Shown: positions 1 through 6,565, numbered from the stretch's first letter. The stretch is DNA of 13,212 nucleotides from Caccocola sp964450835 (GCA_964450835.1 CAYVEQ010000043.1:1-13212); one strand, 5' to 3'. Numbers and translations: made by a program. The notes: generated by a model not told the origin, from the letters alone.

Positions 1-1
1 C

Positions 2-373
2 GCGGAGGAAAACGGCGGCGGGAAGGTTTTTAAGTACACGGCAGAGGTAAACGGCCATTCTCAGACAGCGGAGATAAAAGACGGCGTTGTTACCGTGACA
101 AGCCGGGGAGGCGCCGGGCTGAAAAGCCGAGGTTCAGATAATTTTGGGACGCGGGATAAAATCGCGGTATAATGTGAGTGCGAACGTTGAGCTTACGTGG
201 GCGGATTATGCCAAGTACGGCACGAAGTACGGCAACGTCATCGCCGTTATCGGCAATACCGGCCCTGCCCGTTTGAGGAGATAAACGGCCGGAAGACCTG
301 CGCGACCGTAACCGAAGGCGGCAAGCCCGTAAGTCTTGACGAAGCGATAACAATTCCGGAAGGAGCTGCGAAA
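2..373 (+). pseudogene. frame-disrupted remnant of an unrecognised (possibly prophage) gene, 5' end outside window
   Basis: Protein-like sequence runs through the stretch but changes frame twice. Bases 2-172 read as a 56-residue C-terminal piece (contains KVFKYTAEVNGHSQTAEIKD) ending at TAA 170-172. From 171 the next frame reads NVSANVELTWADYAKYG and KYGNVIAVIGNTG to about 265. From about 269 the original frame resumes with PFEEINGRKTCATVTEGG and SLDEAITIPEG, running up to the start of the next ORF. In each stretch the alternative frames are Arg/Cys-rich shadows, which is why I join these pieces. The two changes (+1 then -1) compensate, as expected of small indels in one gene. I do not recognise the family. 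The position just before an acidic Leu/Glu-rich ORF would suit a phage tail gene, but that is inference only. Confidence 0.45.
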
Positions 374-374
374 G

Positions 375-908
375 ATGGAAGAACTGTCCTGGGAGCAGAC
401 AATAGCGGTAATGGGGGCGCTGGCGGAGATACAAAAGATGGAGGATATAGTGCCGGAAGAGGAACGGGCGGAGCTGGACGCGCAGAATCTGGAGATAGAG
501 GAGAAAGCGAAGTGGGCGGTCCGCAAGCTGAAGATACCGCCGGAGGAGTGGTGCGAGAATCCGCTGCTGACTCTGGCGGAATGGCTGGAGGAAATGGACA
601 TGACTCCGGAGTGGCTGGCGGATCTGGACAACAGCTCGAAGAATCTCAGTCGCGGGGCGACGAGTCTGACGGATCTTCTGGTGAACGGGCTGAGGGCGAC
701 GTACAGCGAGGAAAAAGGGGGACTGGAGCCGGTGCTGTATGACGACTATCCGTACGGGGCGACGCTGGACCCGGAGGAGTTTCTGAATGCGACAGACCCG
801 CAGGAAGTGATGGAGCTGGCGGGGCAGGCGATATTCAGCGGGGATCTGAAGTACACGCTGGACGAGCTGCTGCCTCTGTGCATGCAGACGGACATAACGA
901 GGGATTAG
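375..908 (+). CDS. hypothetical acidic protein, possibly prophage-derived
   Basis: A 177-residue ORF with an ATG start preceded by a good Shine-Dalgarno (GGAAGGAG, ending about 8 bases upstream). The protein is strongly acidic and helix-prone in residues 1-82 (for example KMEDIVPEEERAELDAQ). It then has a Leu-rich middle (SLTDLLVNGLRATYSEE, 97-113) and a C-terminal part rich in Asp/Glu/Leu. I see no signal peptide, membrane segment or catalytic motif, and I do not recognise the family. It follows a broken gene whose third segment runs into its start. The -1 frame stays open past its stop to base 1000 and encodes a natural-looking hydrophilic tail (ESAAEQSGEARPAVKQEG from 911), so the gene may be frameshifted, either by mutation or by programmed slippage as in phage tail-assembly chaperones. 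That role is inferred only from size, acidity and arrangement. Confidence 0.55.
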   Translation: MEELSWEQTIAVMGALAEIQKMEDIVPEEERAELDAQNLEIEEKAKWAVRKLKIPPEEWCENPLLTLAEWLEEMDMTPEWLADLDNSSKNLSRGATSLTDLLVNGLRATYSEEKGGLEPVLYDDYPYGATLDPEEFLNATDPQEVMELAGQAIFSGDLKYTLDELLPLCMQTDITRD

Positions 909-1048
909 AGGAATCCGCGGCTGAACAGAGCGGCGAAGCGCGGCCCGCGGTAAAACAGGAGGGCTCGGCAGGGGGAAAACAGAGGCCGGAGGATTTTTAG
1001 AAGAATACAGAAAACGGCATAGGTGTAAAGCCGAAGTCAAAAGAGAAG

Positions 1049-1186
1049 ATGAAACGGGAATGTAAATCTACGGCTTCTGAAATGAAACCGGACACGGATG
1101 AACTGACATACGAACGCTTAAAAGCCGCCGCGCTTATCGCCGGGGCGCAGTTTCCATGTTCTCCGGCGCGGAGCGCGGGCTTTTAA
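1049..1186 (+). CDS. small orphan ORF in the decayed left-end region
   Basis: An ATG-initiated 45-codon frame ending at TAA 1184-1186, containing TDELTYERLKAAALIAGAQF. The frame is open upstream to the TAG at 998-1000, the same frame as the -1 extension of the preceding ORF, so it may be the continuation of a decayed downstream gene rather than an independent one. No strong Shine-Dalgarno precedes it. The composition (charged start, Ala-rich helix) is protein-like, but the last ten residues look non-native. No family is recognised. Together with this ORF, 909-1211 holds no other gene that I can support. Confidence 0.25.
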   Translation: MKRECKSTASEMKPDTDELTYERLKAAALIAGAQFPCSPARSAGF

Positions 1187-1211
1187 CTTTTACACGGGAG
1201 AAGGGAACCGC

Positions 1212-1763
1212 ATGAAACAGACGCGAGCCGCGCTGAGGCTCTTCGTGCAATTTCTGAACTTCGGCTGTTTCACATTCGGAGGGGGGATGAATATTGTCGC
1301 GCAGATGCAGCGCCGGTATGTCGAAAAGGAAAAGAAGATAAGCGCGATGGAACTGCTTGACCTGACCGGCGTCGCGCGCAGCATGCCGGGGCTCTTCGTC
1401 GGCAACGTCGCCTTTCTCTACGGCTACCGCGAGGCCGGCTACCCCGGCGCCCTCGCCGCTCTCATCGGTATGGTCATACCGCCGATAGCGGTGCTCTCTT
1501 TCGTCACATATTTCTACAACGTCTTCCGCACGCAGGAAACGGTCATGCGCGCGATGACGGGAATACGCGCCGCCGTCGTTCCGATAATGGCAAGCGCCGT
1601 GCTTGGACTGATGCGCGGAGCTTTCCCGATAAAGGCGTGCTTCGCTGTGGCGGCGGCCGCTTTCGGGCTGTATCTCTTCTGCGGCGTAAGCTGCGTCTGG
1701 CTGATCGCGGTCGGTATCGCGGCGGGGCTTGCGCTCTCCGTTTTCCGCGAAAGGAACCCGTAA
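1212..1763 (+). CDS. chromate transporter family protein (CHR domain), first half of a two-gene pair
   Basis: A 183-residue integral membrane protein of the chromate ion transporter (CHR) family, short type, in which two adjacent genes each encode one CHR domain. The N-terminal signature FTFGGG lies at residues 20-25 and the LTGVARSMPG motif, the family's Ala-Arg-Ser-x-Pro-Gly box, at 51-60. About five or six hydrophobic segments follow, ending in a short basic tail (RERNP). The ATG is preceded by GGGAGAAGGGA at a suitable distance. The next gene starts on the base after this stop, so the two are surely co-translated and probably form a heterodimer with opposite topologies, as in characterised short CHR pairs. 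Chromate is the named family substrate; the natural anion in this organism is unknown. It is the first intact gene after decayed DNA, and no clear promoter was found. Confidence 0.88.
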   Translation: MKQTRAALRLFVQFLNFGCFTFGGGMNIVAQMQRRYVEKEKKISAMELLDLTGVARSMPGLFVGNVAFLYGYREAGYPGALAALIGMVIPPIAVLSFVTYFYNVFRTQETVMRAMTGIRAAVVPIMASAVLGLMRGAFPIKACFAVAAAAFGLYLFCGVSCVWLIAVGIAAGLALSVFRERNP

Positions 1764-2291
1764 ATGGTTCTGCTAAGCCTCTTCTGGAGTTTCGTAAAAA
1801 TCGGCTTCACGAGCTTCGGCGGCCTCTCCATGATCCCGCTTATCACAAGCGAGATGCTGAGCCACGGCTGGATGACGGCGCACGAAGTGACCGACATCAT
1901 AGCGATAGCGGAAATGACTCCGGGGCCGCTCGGCATAAACAGCGCGACCTTCGCGGGAATCCACGCGGCGGGCATACCGGGGGCAATCGCGGCCTCTTTG
2001 GGCGTAATGTCGCCGACATTCACGCTGACGGCGGCCGCAGCTTTCTTTTACGGATATTTCAAAGACAACAAATGGATGACGCGCGCCATGCTGGGAGTGC
2101 GCCCCGCGAGCATAGGCATGGTGATAGGCGTCACAGTGCAGCTTGCCGTCGCGAACTACGGTTCGGCCGGCGACAAATTGCTGCCCTCGCTTGCCATAGC
2201 CGCGCTCGACGCGGCTCTGCTCATAAAATGGAAAGTCAGCGTGCCGAAAGTCATCTGCCTCAGCGCCGCGCTCGGCGTGCTGTTCTTCTGA
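1764..2291 (+). CDS. chromate transporter family protein (CHR domain), second half of the pair
   Basis: A 175-residue integral membrane protein, also a single CHR domain. Its ATG directly follows the TAA of the first half with no gap, indicating translational coupling. The signature FTSFGG is at residues 15-20, matching FTFGGG in the partner, and AEMTPGPLGIN at 49-59 is the second conserved CHR box containing Pro-Gly-Pro. The remainder is a series of Ala/Gly-rich membrane segments separated by short loops (for example YFKDNKWMTR), with a hydrophobic C-terminus. Both halves are of normal family length and keep both signatures, so the pair looks functional. The predicted role is transport of chromate or another oxyanion across the inner membrane; direction and substrate cannot be read from sequence. 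Confidence 0.88.
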   Translation: MVLLSLFWSFVKIGFTSFGGLSMIPLITSEMLSHGWMTAHEVTDIIAIAEMTPGPLGINSATFAGIHAAGIPGAIAASLGVMSPTFTLTAAAAFFYGYFKDNKWMTRAMLGVRPASIGMVIGVTVQLAVANYGSAGDKLLPSLAIAALDAALLIKWKVSVPKVICLSAALGVLFF

Positions 2292-2303
2292 CCTCCCCCC
2301 GGT

Positions 2304-2332
2304 TTGACTGATATTGCGCGAACGGGTATAAT
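2304..2332 (+). promoter_or_regulatory. sigma-70-type promoter for smpB-ssrA
   Basis: TTGACT at 2304-2309 and a perfect TATAAT at 2327-2332 are separated by 17 bases. The expected transcription start near 2338-2340 lies only a few bases before the GTG at 2344, so the leader would be extremely short for that start and about 13-15 bases for the in-frame TTG at 2353. Confidence 0.8.
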
Positions 2333-2343
2333 GCACCGGCGGG

Positions 2344-2823
2344 GTGAGAACTTTGGCCGAGGACAGGACAGTCGCGCAAAACCGTAAGGCGAGGCACGAA
2401 TATTTTATTCTCGAGTCTTTTGAGACCGGCATAGTCTTGTCCGGCACGGAAATAAAATCCGTGCGGGACGGCCGCGTCAACCTCAAAGACGGATACGCCT
2501 CCGTCGAAGGCGGCGAGCTGTGGCTCTGCAACGTGCATATATCGCCCTACGAAAAAGGAACGATATACAACAAAGAGCCGATGCGTCCGCGCAAGCTGCT
2601 TGTCCATAAAACGGACATACGCCGTCTCGTCGCGAAAACGCGCGAAAAAGGGCTCACTCTCGTGCCGCTCAAGATGTACCTCAAAGAGGGCAGATGGGCG
2701 AAAATAGAACTCGCCGTGGCGAAAGGCAAGCAGCTCCATGATAAGCGCGACAGCGCAGCCGAGCGCGACGCCGCCCGCGCGATGGACAGGGCCGTGCGCC
2801 GTAAAACGCGCGGCGGATACTGA
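2344..2823 (+). CDS. smpB: SsrA-binding protein SmpB
   Basis: SmpB binds the tRNA-like domain of tmRNA and delivers it to the A site of stalled ribosomes for trans-translation. At 159 residues from GTG 2344 it has the usual length. Hallmarks are VAQNRKARHEY at 10-20, SGTEIKSVRDGRVNLKDGY at 33-51 (the tmRNA-binding face), the NVHISPYEKG segment near 63-72, and the basic C-terminal tail KGKQLHDKRD at 127-136, which occupies the mRNA channel. The ssrA gene follows 42 bases downstream, confirming the assignment. Two starts are possible: GTG at 2344, almost at the predicted 5' end, and TTG at 2353, preceded by GGGGTGA (2341-2347) with a 5-base spacer. TTG 2353 fits the promoter better and would give 156 residues with no loss of conserved sequence. 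The longer frame is listed as the outer bound. Confidence 0.95.
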   Translation: MRTLAEDRTVAQNRKARHEYFILESFETGIVLSGTEIKSVRDGRVNLKDGYASVEGGELWLCNVHISPYEKGTIYNKEPMRPRKLLVHKTDIRRLVAKTREKGLTLVPLKMYLKEGRWAKIELAVAKGKQLHDKRDSAAERDAARAMDRAVRRKTRGGY

Positions 2824-2865
2824 AGGCGCGCAGATTTCCGGCGCGCGTCAGGACGCAGCTTCTCA

Positions 2866-3220
2866 GGGGACGACAGGTTTCGACAGCAGCGGAGGGTCGG
2901 GGGGAGCGTGCCGAGGATGGGGAAGCCTCGATAATCCGGCTCCAAAAAAATAATTGTCGAAGACAATTACGCACTCGCCGCTTAATTAAAAGCGGCGCGC
3001 CCGCCGCGGCCTTTGCCGCCGGACCGCGGCAGGGCGTCACTCAGACGGCTGGAACCGAAGTTTCGCTTGTCGGCGGAGGTTCGAGAACCAAGAGAAGCTA
3101 GGGAAAGGGAATCATGTCTGTGAGAGTCCCCGCCCCGAAAATAAAAGCACAGACTACGCACGTAGCGCCCTCCAGATTGTCTTCTGTTGGACCGGGGTTC
3201 GATTCCCCGCGTCTCCACCA
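2866..3220 (+). ncRNA. ssrA: transfer-messenger RNA (tmRNA)
   Basis: A 355-base tmRNA. The 5' end GGGGAC (2866-2871) pairs with GTCTCC (3211-3216) to form the acceptor stem, followed by the encoded terminal ACCA (3217-3220). The conserved start GACAGGTTTCGAC is present, and the T arm CGGGG-TTCGATT-CCCCG lies just before the 3' acceptor strand. The mRNA-like segment ends GAC AAT TAC GCA CTC GCC GCT TAA, giving ...DNYALAA and a stop at 2983-2985. The stop sits in the loop of hairpin GCCGCT (2977-2982)/AGCGGC (2991-2996), the H5-like helix. GC-rich pseudoknot material follows. The gene lies directly after smpB with no separate consensus promoter in the 42-base gap, so co-transcription followed by processing is likely. 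Confidence 0.95.
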
Positions 3221-3229
3221 GTAAGTTAT

Positions 3230-3253
3230 TCAAGCCCCCGCGAGGGGGCTTGA
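3230..3253 (+). terminator. hairpin terminator after ssrA
   Basis: A 10-bp stem, TCAAGCCCCC (3230-3239) and GGGGGCTTGA (3244-3253), closes a GCGA tetraloop. The following T-run is weak (TTAGTT), so termination efficiency is uncertain, but the position 9 bases after the tmRNA 3' end fits. Confidence 0.7.
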
Positions 3254-3442
3254 TTAGTTCGCCGGTATGTTGCGAATGACCTTCCGCGGCGGAGGTTGGC
3301 GGTGTCGGCGCGTCTTTTGAGATTCCGCGTTTTTTGAAGGGCCGGCAGACGGGGAAAAATTTAAGCGAAGCGTAAAATACGGTGCTGTTTCACGCCGCCT
3401 TGATGATAGAATAGTGGTACGAAATGTTGAGGAGGCGATATT

Positions 3443-3736
3443 GTGAACGGCGAAACGGAACAGAAAGAAAACGCGGCGATAGCGGAAGCTGGGAAAGCGG
3501 GCGATCTTGAGGAGAAGATTGCCGCAAAAGAGGCGGAGTTCAAATGCGCGGCGGAGGAAAAATTCGCGAAGCTCGCCGGCGAAGTAAAACCCTACATCGA
3601 GAAATATAAGAGCGGCGGGGAAGAGCTGTCGCGGCTCATCGCGGAAAAAGTCCGGGAAAACCCGGGGCTGGCTCTCGCCATCGCTTTCGGGGCGGGACTT
3701 GTGGCTGCGAGACTGCTTGACCGCCGGAAGGATTAG
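3443..3736 (+). CDS. DUF883/YqjD-ElaB-like C-tail-anchored membrane protein
   Basis: A 97-residue protein starting at GTG 3443 behind a very strong Shine-Dalgarno (GAGGAGG, 3429-3435, 7-base spacer). Residues 1-70 are highly charged, Glu/Lys/Ala-rich and helix or coiled-coil prone, and 74-92 form one membrane segment rich in Gly/Ala (NPGLALAIAFGAGLVAARLL) followed by a basic end (DRRKD). This layout of long charged helix, Asn-Pro, Gly-containing anchor and Arg-rich end matches the DUF883/YqjD/ElaB family, whose E. coli members are inner-membrane proteins reported to bind ribosomes in stationary phase. Assignment rests on architecture, not a catalytic motif. The next gene, 15 bases downstream, is YqjE-like, repeating the yqjD-yqjE order of enterics. 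A possible -10 (TAGAAT, 3407-3412) has no convincing -35. Confidence 0.7.
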   Translation: MNGETEQKENAAIAEAGKAGDLEEKIAAKEAEFKCAAEEKFAKLAGEVKPYIEKYKSGGEELSRLIAEKVRENPGLALAIAFGAGLVAARLLDRRKD

Positions 3737-3751
3737 GCGACGGAAACATCC

Positions 3752-4063
3752 GTGAACAGGCTGACAAAGGCGGTTTTGAGCCTGATCGAGCTGGCCGAGG
3801 CTGAGGGGCGCGAACTGCGTTCCGAGGCCGAGAGGGCGGCAAGGCGTCTGCTTCTGCTTTTCTTCGGCGGACTGTTGCTCTTCGCCGCCGCTCTGCTGGC
3901 CTGTTTCGCGGCATATTCGGCTCTCGCTTCGCGCTTTGGCGCGCCTCTGTCCGCCGCAGCCGCGTCTCTTGTCTTAGCGGCCCCCGGGCTGTTACTGCTG
4001 AAAAAAGGAGCGGCGAAAAACAAAGACAGTGCAGCGCCTGAAAGAGAGGACGCGGAGAGATGA
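3752..4063 (+). CDS. YqjE / phage holin-X-like small membrane protein
   Basis: A 103-residue protein from a GTG start. A charged helix at 1-31 (ELAEAEGRELRSEAERAARR) is followed by two membrane segments, about 33-58 and 65-84, and a charged tail. The pattern of an amphipathic helix and a two-TM hairpin resembles the YqjE / Actinobacterial holin-X superfamily, a group usually found beside DUF883 proteins. Despite the family label, nothing here indicates phage lysis. The stop overlaps the next start (ATGA, 4060-4063), so translation of the third gene is coupled. No strong Shine-Dalgarno lies before this GTG, so it too may depend on the upstream gene. The role is probably in envelope or membrane organisation under stress, by inference from family and context. 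Confidence 0.62.
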   Translation: MNRLTKAVLSLIELAEAEGRELRSEAERAARRLLLLFFGGLLLFAAALLACFAAYSALASRFGAPLSAAAASLVLAAPGLLLLKKGAAKNKDSAAPEREDAER

Positions 4064-4278
4064 ACGATAAAATTTCTGTCGCGGAGGCGAAAAAAAATTT
4101 TATATCGGCGATGGATAAATTAAGCCTGAAAGAGATGGTCGGGGATCATCCTGTGGAAAGCCTGCTTGTCTCGGCCGCGGCAGGCGCCGCGGCGGGTTTT
4201 TCCCGAAAAAGACTCTCTCGCGCTCTTTTCCCGCTCTTTGAGCTGCTAAGCATGGCGGCACGGCGTTTCGACAGATAA
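4060..4278 (+). CDS. small protein, third member of the DUF883-like membrane module
   Basis: A 72-residue protein whose ATG overlaps the preceding stop by four bases. The first half is a charged helix (AEAKKNFISAMDKLSLKEMVGD); residues about 29-47 (HPVESLLVSAAAGAAAGFS) form a short Gly/Ala-rich hydrophobic stretch, and the rest is basic and amphipathic. The His-Pro followed by a Gly/Ala stretch recalls the membrane anchor of DUF883 proteins, so it may be a divergent relative of the first gene in the module. I cannot assign a known family; it does not resemble E. coli YqjK by eye. The overlap and the shared composition make a common operon and complex plausible. Confidence 0.6.
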   Translation: MNDKISVAEAKKNFISAMDKLSLKEMVGDHPVESLLVSAAAGAAAGFSRKRLSRALFPLFELLSMAARRFDR

Positions 4279-4308
4279 AGCGGTTTTTCGTCAAAACATA
4301 AAGACAGA

Positions 4309-4314
4309 TATAAT
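4309..4314 (+). promoter_or_regulatory. possible upstream -10 element for tRNA-Cys
   Basis: A perfect TATAAT within GATATAATAG, 17 bases before the main tRNA-Cys -35. Its own -35 is weak (TTCGTC at 4287-4292, 16-base spacer), so a second, minor start is possible but not strongly supported. Confidence 0.3.
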
Positions 4315-4331
4315 AGCGCGGAAAGAATTTC

Positions 4332-4360
4332 TTGACACAATGCGGCGTGATTGCTATACT
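4332..4360 (+). promoter_or_regulatory. consensus sigma-70 promoter for tRNA-Cys
   Basis: A perfect TTGACA (4332-4337) and TATACT (4355-4360) with a 17-base spacer. The tRNA 5' end is at 4373, so the leader removed by RNase P would be only about 5-6 bases. Confidence 0.85.
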
Positions 4361-4372
4361 TTCTTATGTTAC

Positions 4373-4446
4373 GGCGGCATAGCCAAGTGGTAAGGCAGAG
4401 GACTGCAAATCCTTCATCCCCAGTTCGAGTCTGGGTGCCGCCTCCA
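4373..4446 (+). tRNA. tRNA-Cys (GCA)
   Basis: A 74-base tRNA. The acceptor stem GGCGGCA/TGCCGCC is followed by discriminator T and an encoded CCA (4444-4446). The D arm has AGCCAAGTGGTAAGGC, the anticodon stem-loop carries GCA at 4405-4407, and the T arm is CCCAG-TTCGAGT-CTGGG. U73 and anticodon GCA are both cysteine identity elements. Confidence 0.96.
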
Positions 4447-4585
4447 ACTTTTTTCTGGTTTACCTTTCCCTTTTTCATTAGGTTTTTCAGTTTCTTTTTT
4501 TGTGATAAGAAAAATTATATCGCGCGCTGAAATGTCTTAAATTCCACCGCACGCGGAATTCTTTTGCCTTTGCTTTCCGCACTCT

Positions 4586-4614
4586 TTCTTATCTCTCAGA
4601 TAACGGGCTATAAT
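4586..4614 (+). promoter_or_regulatory. probable glgB promoter
   Basis: TATAAT at 4609-4614 is preceded at 17 bases by a poor -35 (TTCTTA, 4586-4591). It lies 28 bases before the glgB start. The rest of 4447-4641 is T-rich with no gene or strong hairpin that I can see. Confidence 0.5.
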
Positions 4615-4641
4615 AGCATATACTGAGCCGGAGGCGATGTC

Positions 4642-6552
4642 ATGAAAGAGATAATATACGGGCCTACGCTGGCCACAGACAACGATATTTATCTTTTCCG
4701 CGAAGGGACGCACCGCCGTCTTTATAATTTTCTCGGCGCCCACGTGATCGAGCGCGACGGAGAGAGCGGTGCGCATTTCGCGGTATGGGCGCCGTGCGCG
4801 GAGGGCGTTTCGGTAATAGGGACTTTTAACTCGTGGGACAAAAAGAGCCACAAACTCACGCAGCGGTGGGATCAGTCCGGTATCTGGGAAGGCTTTATAC
4901 CGGGCGTCGGTTCTGGCGAGCTTTATAAATACGCGATAACCACGAGAGAGGGCAATGTGCTCGAAAAAAGCGACCCGCTCGCCTTTTTCTGCGAGAAGCC
5001 GCCCGCCACGGCTTCTGTTATCTGCGGCAATCCCGATTACGAATGGGGCGACGCCGAGTGGATGGAGGCCCGTGCCGCGAAAAATTCGCCGAAAGCGCCG
5101 CAGGCCATATACGAACTTCACGCAGGCTCGTGGCGGCGGGGCGGAGACGGCGCGCCGCTCGGCTGGCGCGGACTCGCGAAGGAGCTCCCGCAGTATCTCG
5201 CGGAAAATGGCTTCACTCACGTTGAGTTTATGCCTGTGATGGAGCATCCCTTTTACGGCTCGTGGGGCTACCAGACGACGGGATATTACGCGCCGACGTC
5301 GCGATACGGGGCGCCCGAGGATTTAATGGCGCTTGTCGACGCTCTGCACCGCGCGGGAATCGGCGTGATTTTCGATTGGGTTCCCTCGCATTTTCCGATG
5401 GACGCGCACGGGCTCTCGCGTTTTGACGGCACGGCCCTTTATGAACACGCGGATCCCCGTCAGGGTTTTCACCCGGACTGGAAGAGCGCCATTTTCAATT
5501 ACGGCCGGAACGAAGTCCGCAGTTTCCTTGTCTCTTCGGCTAATTTCTGGCTTGAACGCTACCACGCGGACGGACTGCGCGTCGACGCCGTCGCTTCTAT
5601 GCTTTATCTGGACTATTCGCGCCGCGACGGGGAGTGGATACCGAACAAATACGGCGGCAAGGAGAACTGCGAGGCGATAGATTTCCTGAAAGAGCTTAAC
5701 TGCGCCCTGTACGAGGAACACCCTGGCATTCTGACGACGGCTGAAGAATCCACCTCGTGGCCGATGGTCACGAAGCCGGTGTGGCTCGGCGGCCTCGGCT
5801 TCGGATATAAATGGAACATGGGCTGGATGAATGATTTCCTCTCATATATGTCGAGAGATCCGATATTCCGCAAGTATTGCCATGACAAGCTGACCTTCGG
5901 CATGTGGTATGCCTACGCCGAAAATTTTGTGCTGCCCTTCTCGCACGACGAAGTGGTCTACGGGAAGTGTTCGCTGTTTGGTAAAATGCCCGGCGACCCG
6001 TGGCAGAAGGCGGCGAACCTGCGGCTCGCTTTCGGGTGGATGTTCTGCCATCCCGGCAAGAAGCTCGTTTTTATGGGCGGCGAGTTCGGGCAGAGCCGCG
6101 AGTGGAATCACGACATGAGCCTTGACTGGCACGAGCTGAACGACCCCTTGCACGCCGGGATAGCGCGGTGGTTTGCCGATATTTGCCGCTTTTACCGCGA
6201 CAGTCCCGAGCTCTGGGAGCTTGACGCCTCGCCTAAAGGCTTTGAGTGGATCGACTGCTCCGACAGGGACTGGAGCGTGGTCTCGTTTATACGGCGGGAT
6301 GCTGAGGGGAGAGTTGTGGTTCTGGCCGCGAATTTCACGCCGGTTCAGCGCTCCGGGTACCGTATCGGCCTTCCGTGCGGCGGCGCGTGGCGCGAGGTGC
6401 TGAACAGCAACGCGGAGGTTTACGGCGGAACCGGTGCCGGGAATATGGGGCGCGTTGAAGCAGTGAAAGAGGAATTTCACGGCCGTCCCTATTCGGCGGA
6501 GCTGACGCTTCCGCCTCTCGGCTGCGTTATACTGCGTCCCGAAAACGGATAG
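4642..6552 (+). CDS. glgB: 1,4-alpha-glucan branching enzyme GlgB
   Basis: A GH13 glycogen branching enzyme of 636 residues: it cuts alpha-1,4 chains and rejoins them as alpha-1,6 branches in cytoplasmic glycogen. The N-terminal CBM48-type domain spans about 35-125 (FAVWAPCAEGVSVIGTFNSW). The barrel follows, with all four GH13 signature regions: DWVPSHF (245-251), GLRVDAVASML with nucleophile Asp315 (311-321), TTAEEST with acid/base Glu368 (365-371), and LPFSHDEVVYGK with the third catalytic Asp436 (431-442). A beta-sandwich C-terminal domain ends the protein. It lacks the long extra N-terminal module of E. coli GlgB and is of the shorter type. The ATG lies 7 bases after GGAGG (4630-4634). 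It is followed by its own hairpin terminator and then malQ; both enzymes act on alpha-glucans. Confidence 0.96.
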   Translation: MKEIIYGPTLATDNDIYLFREGTHRRLYNFLGAHVIERDGESGAHFAVWAPCAEGVSVIGTFNSWDKKSHKLTQRWDQSGIWEGFIPGVGSGELYKYAITTREGNVLEKSDPLAFFCEKPPATASVICGNPDYEWGDAEWMEARAAKNSPKAPQAIYELHAGSWRRGGDGAPLGWRGLAKELPQYLAENGFTHVEFMPVMEHPFYGSWGYQTTGYYAPTSRYGAPEDLMALVDALHRAGIGVIFDWVPSHFPMDAHGLSRFDGTALYEHADPRQGFHPDWKSAIFNYGRNEVRSFLVSSANFWLERYHADGLRVDAVASMLYLDYSRRDGEWIPNKYGGKENCEAIDFLKELNCALYEEHPGILTTAEESTSWPMVTKPVWLGGLGFGYKWNMGWMNDFLSYMSRDPIFRKYCHDKLTFGMWYAYAENFVLPFSHDEVVYGKCSLFGKMPGDPWQKAANLRLAFGWMFCHPGKKLVFMGGEFGQSREWNHDMSLDWHELNDPLHAGIARWFADICRFYRDSPELWELDASPKGFEWIDCSDRDWSVVSFIRRDAEGRVVVLAANFTPVQRSGYRIGLPCGGAWREVLNSNAEVYGGTGAGNMGRVEAVKEEFHGRPYSAELTLPPLGCVILRPENG

Positions 6553-6565
6553 AAGGTATGGCAAC

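Noticed and set aside
90..1040. A 316-codon open frame on the minus strand
   Set aside because: It is Arg/Leu/Gln-rich with no recognisable domain and lies antisense to the better plus-strand reading with a proper ribosome-binding site; it looks like a GC-driven shadow.
1161..1190. CTCCG-GCG-CGGAG hairpin followed after six bases by TTTT, as a terminator of the left-end region
   Set aside because: The stem is only 5 bp with a 3-base loop and the T-run is not adjacent, so it is too weak to call.
2982..3233. Minus-strand frame containing ETRGIEPRSN
   Set aside because: The antisense of the T arm of tmRNA; this peptide pattern is a well-known artefact of tRNA-like sequences.
4146..4478. Minus-strand frame containing GGTQTRTGDE
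   Set aside because: Antisense reading of tRNA-Cys and the small membrane-protein gene, not a gene.
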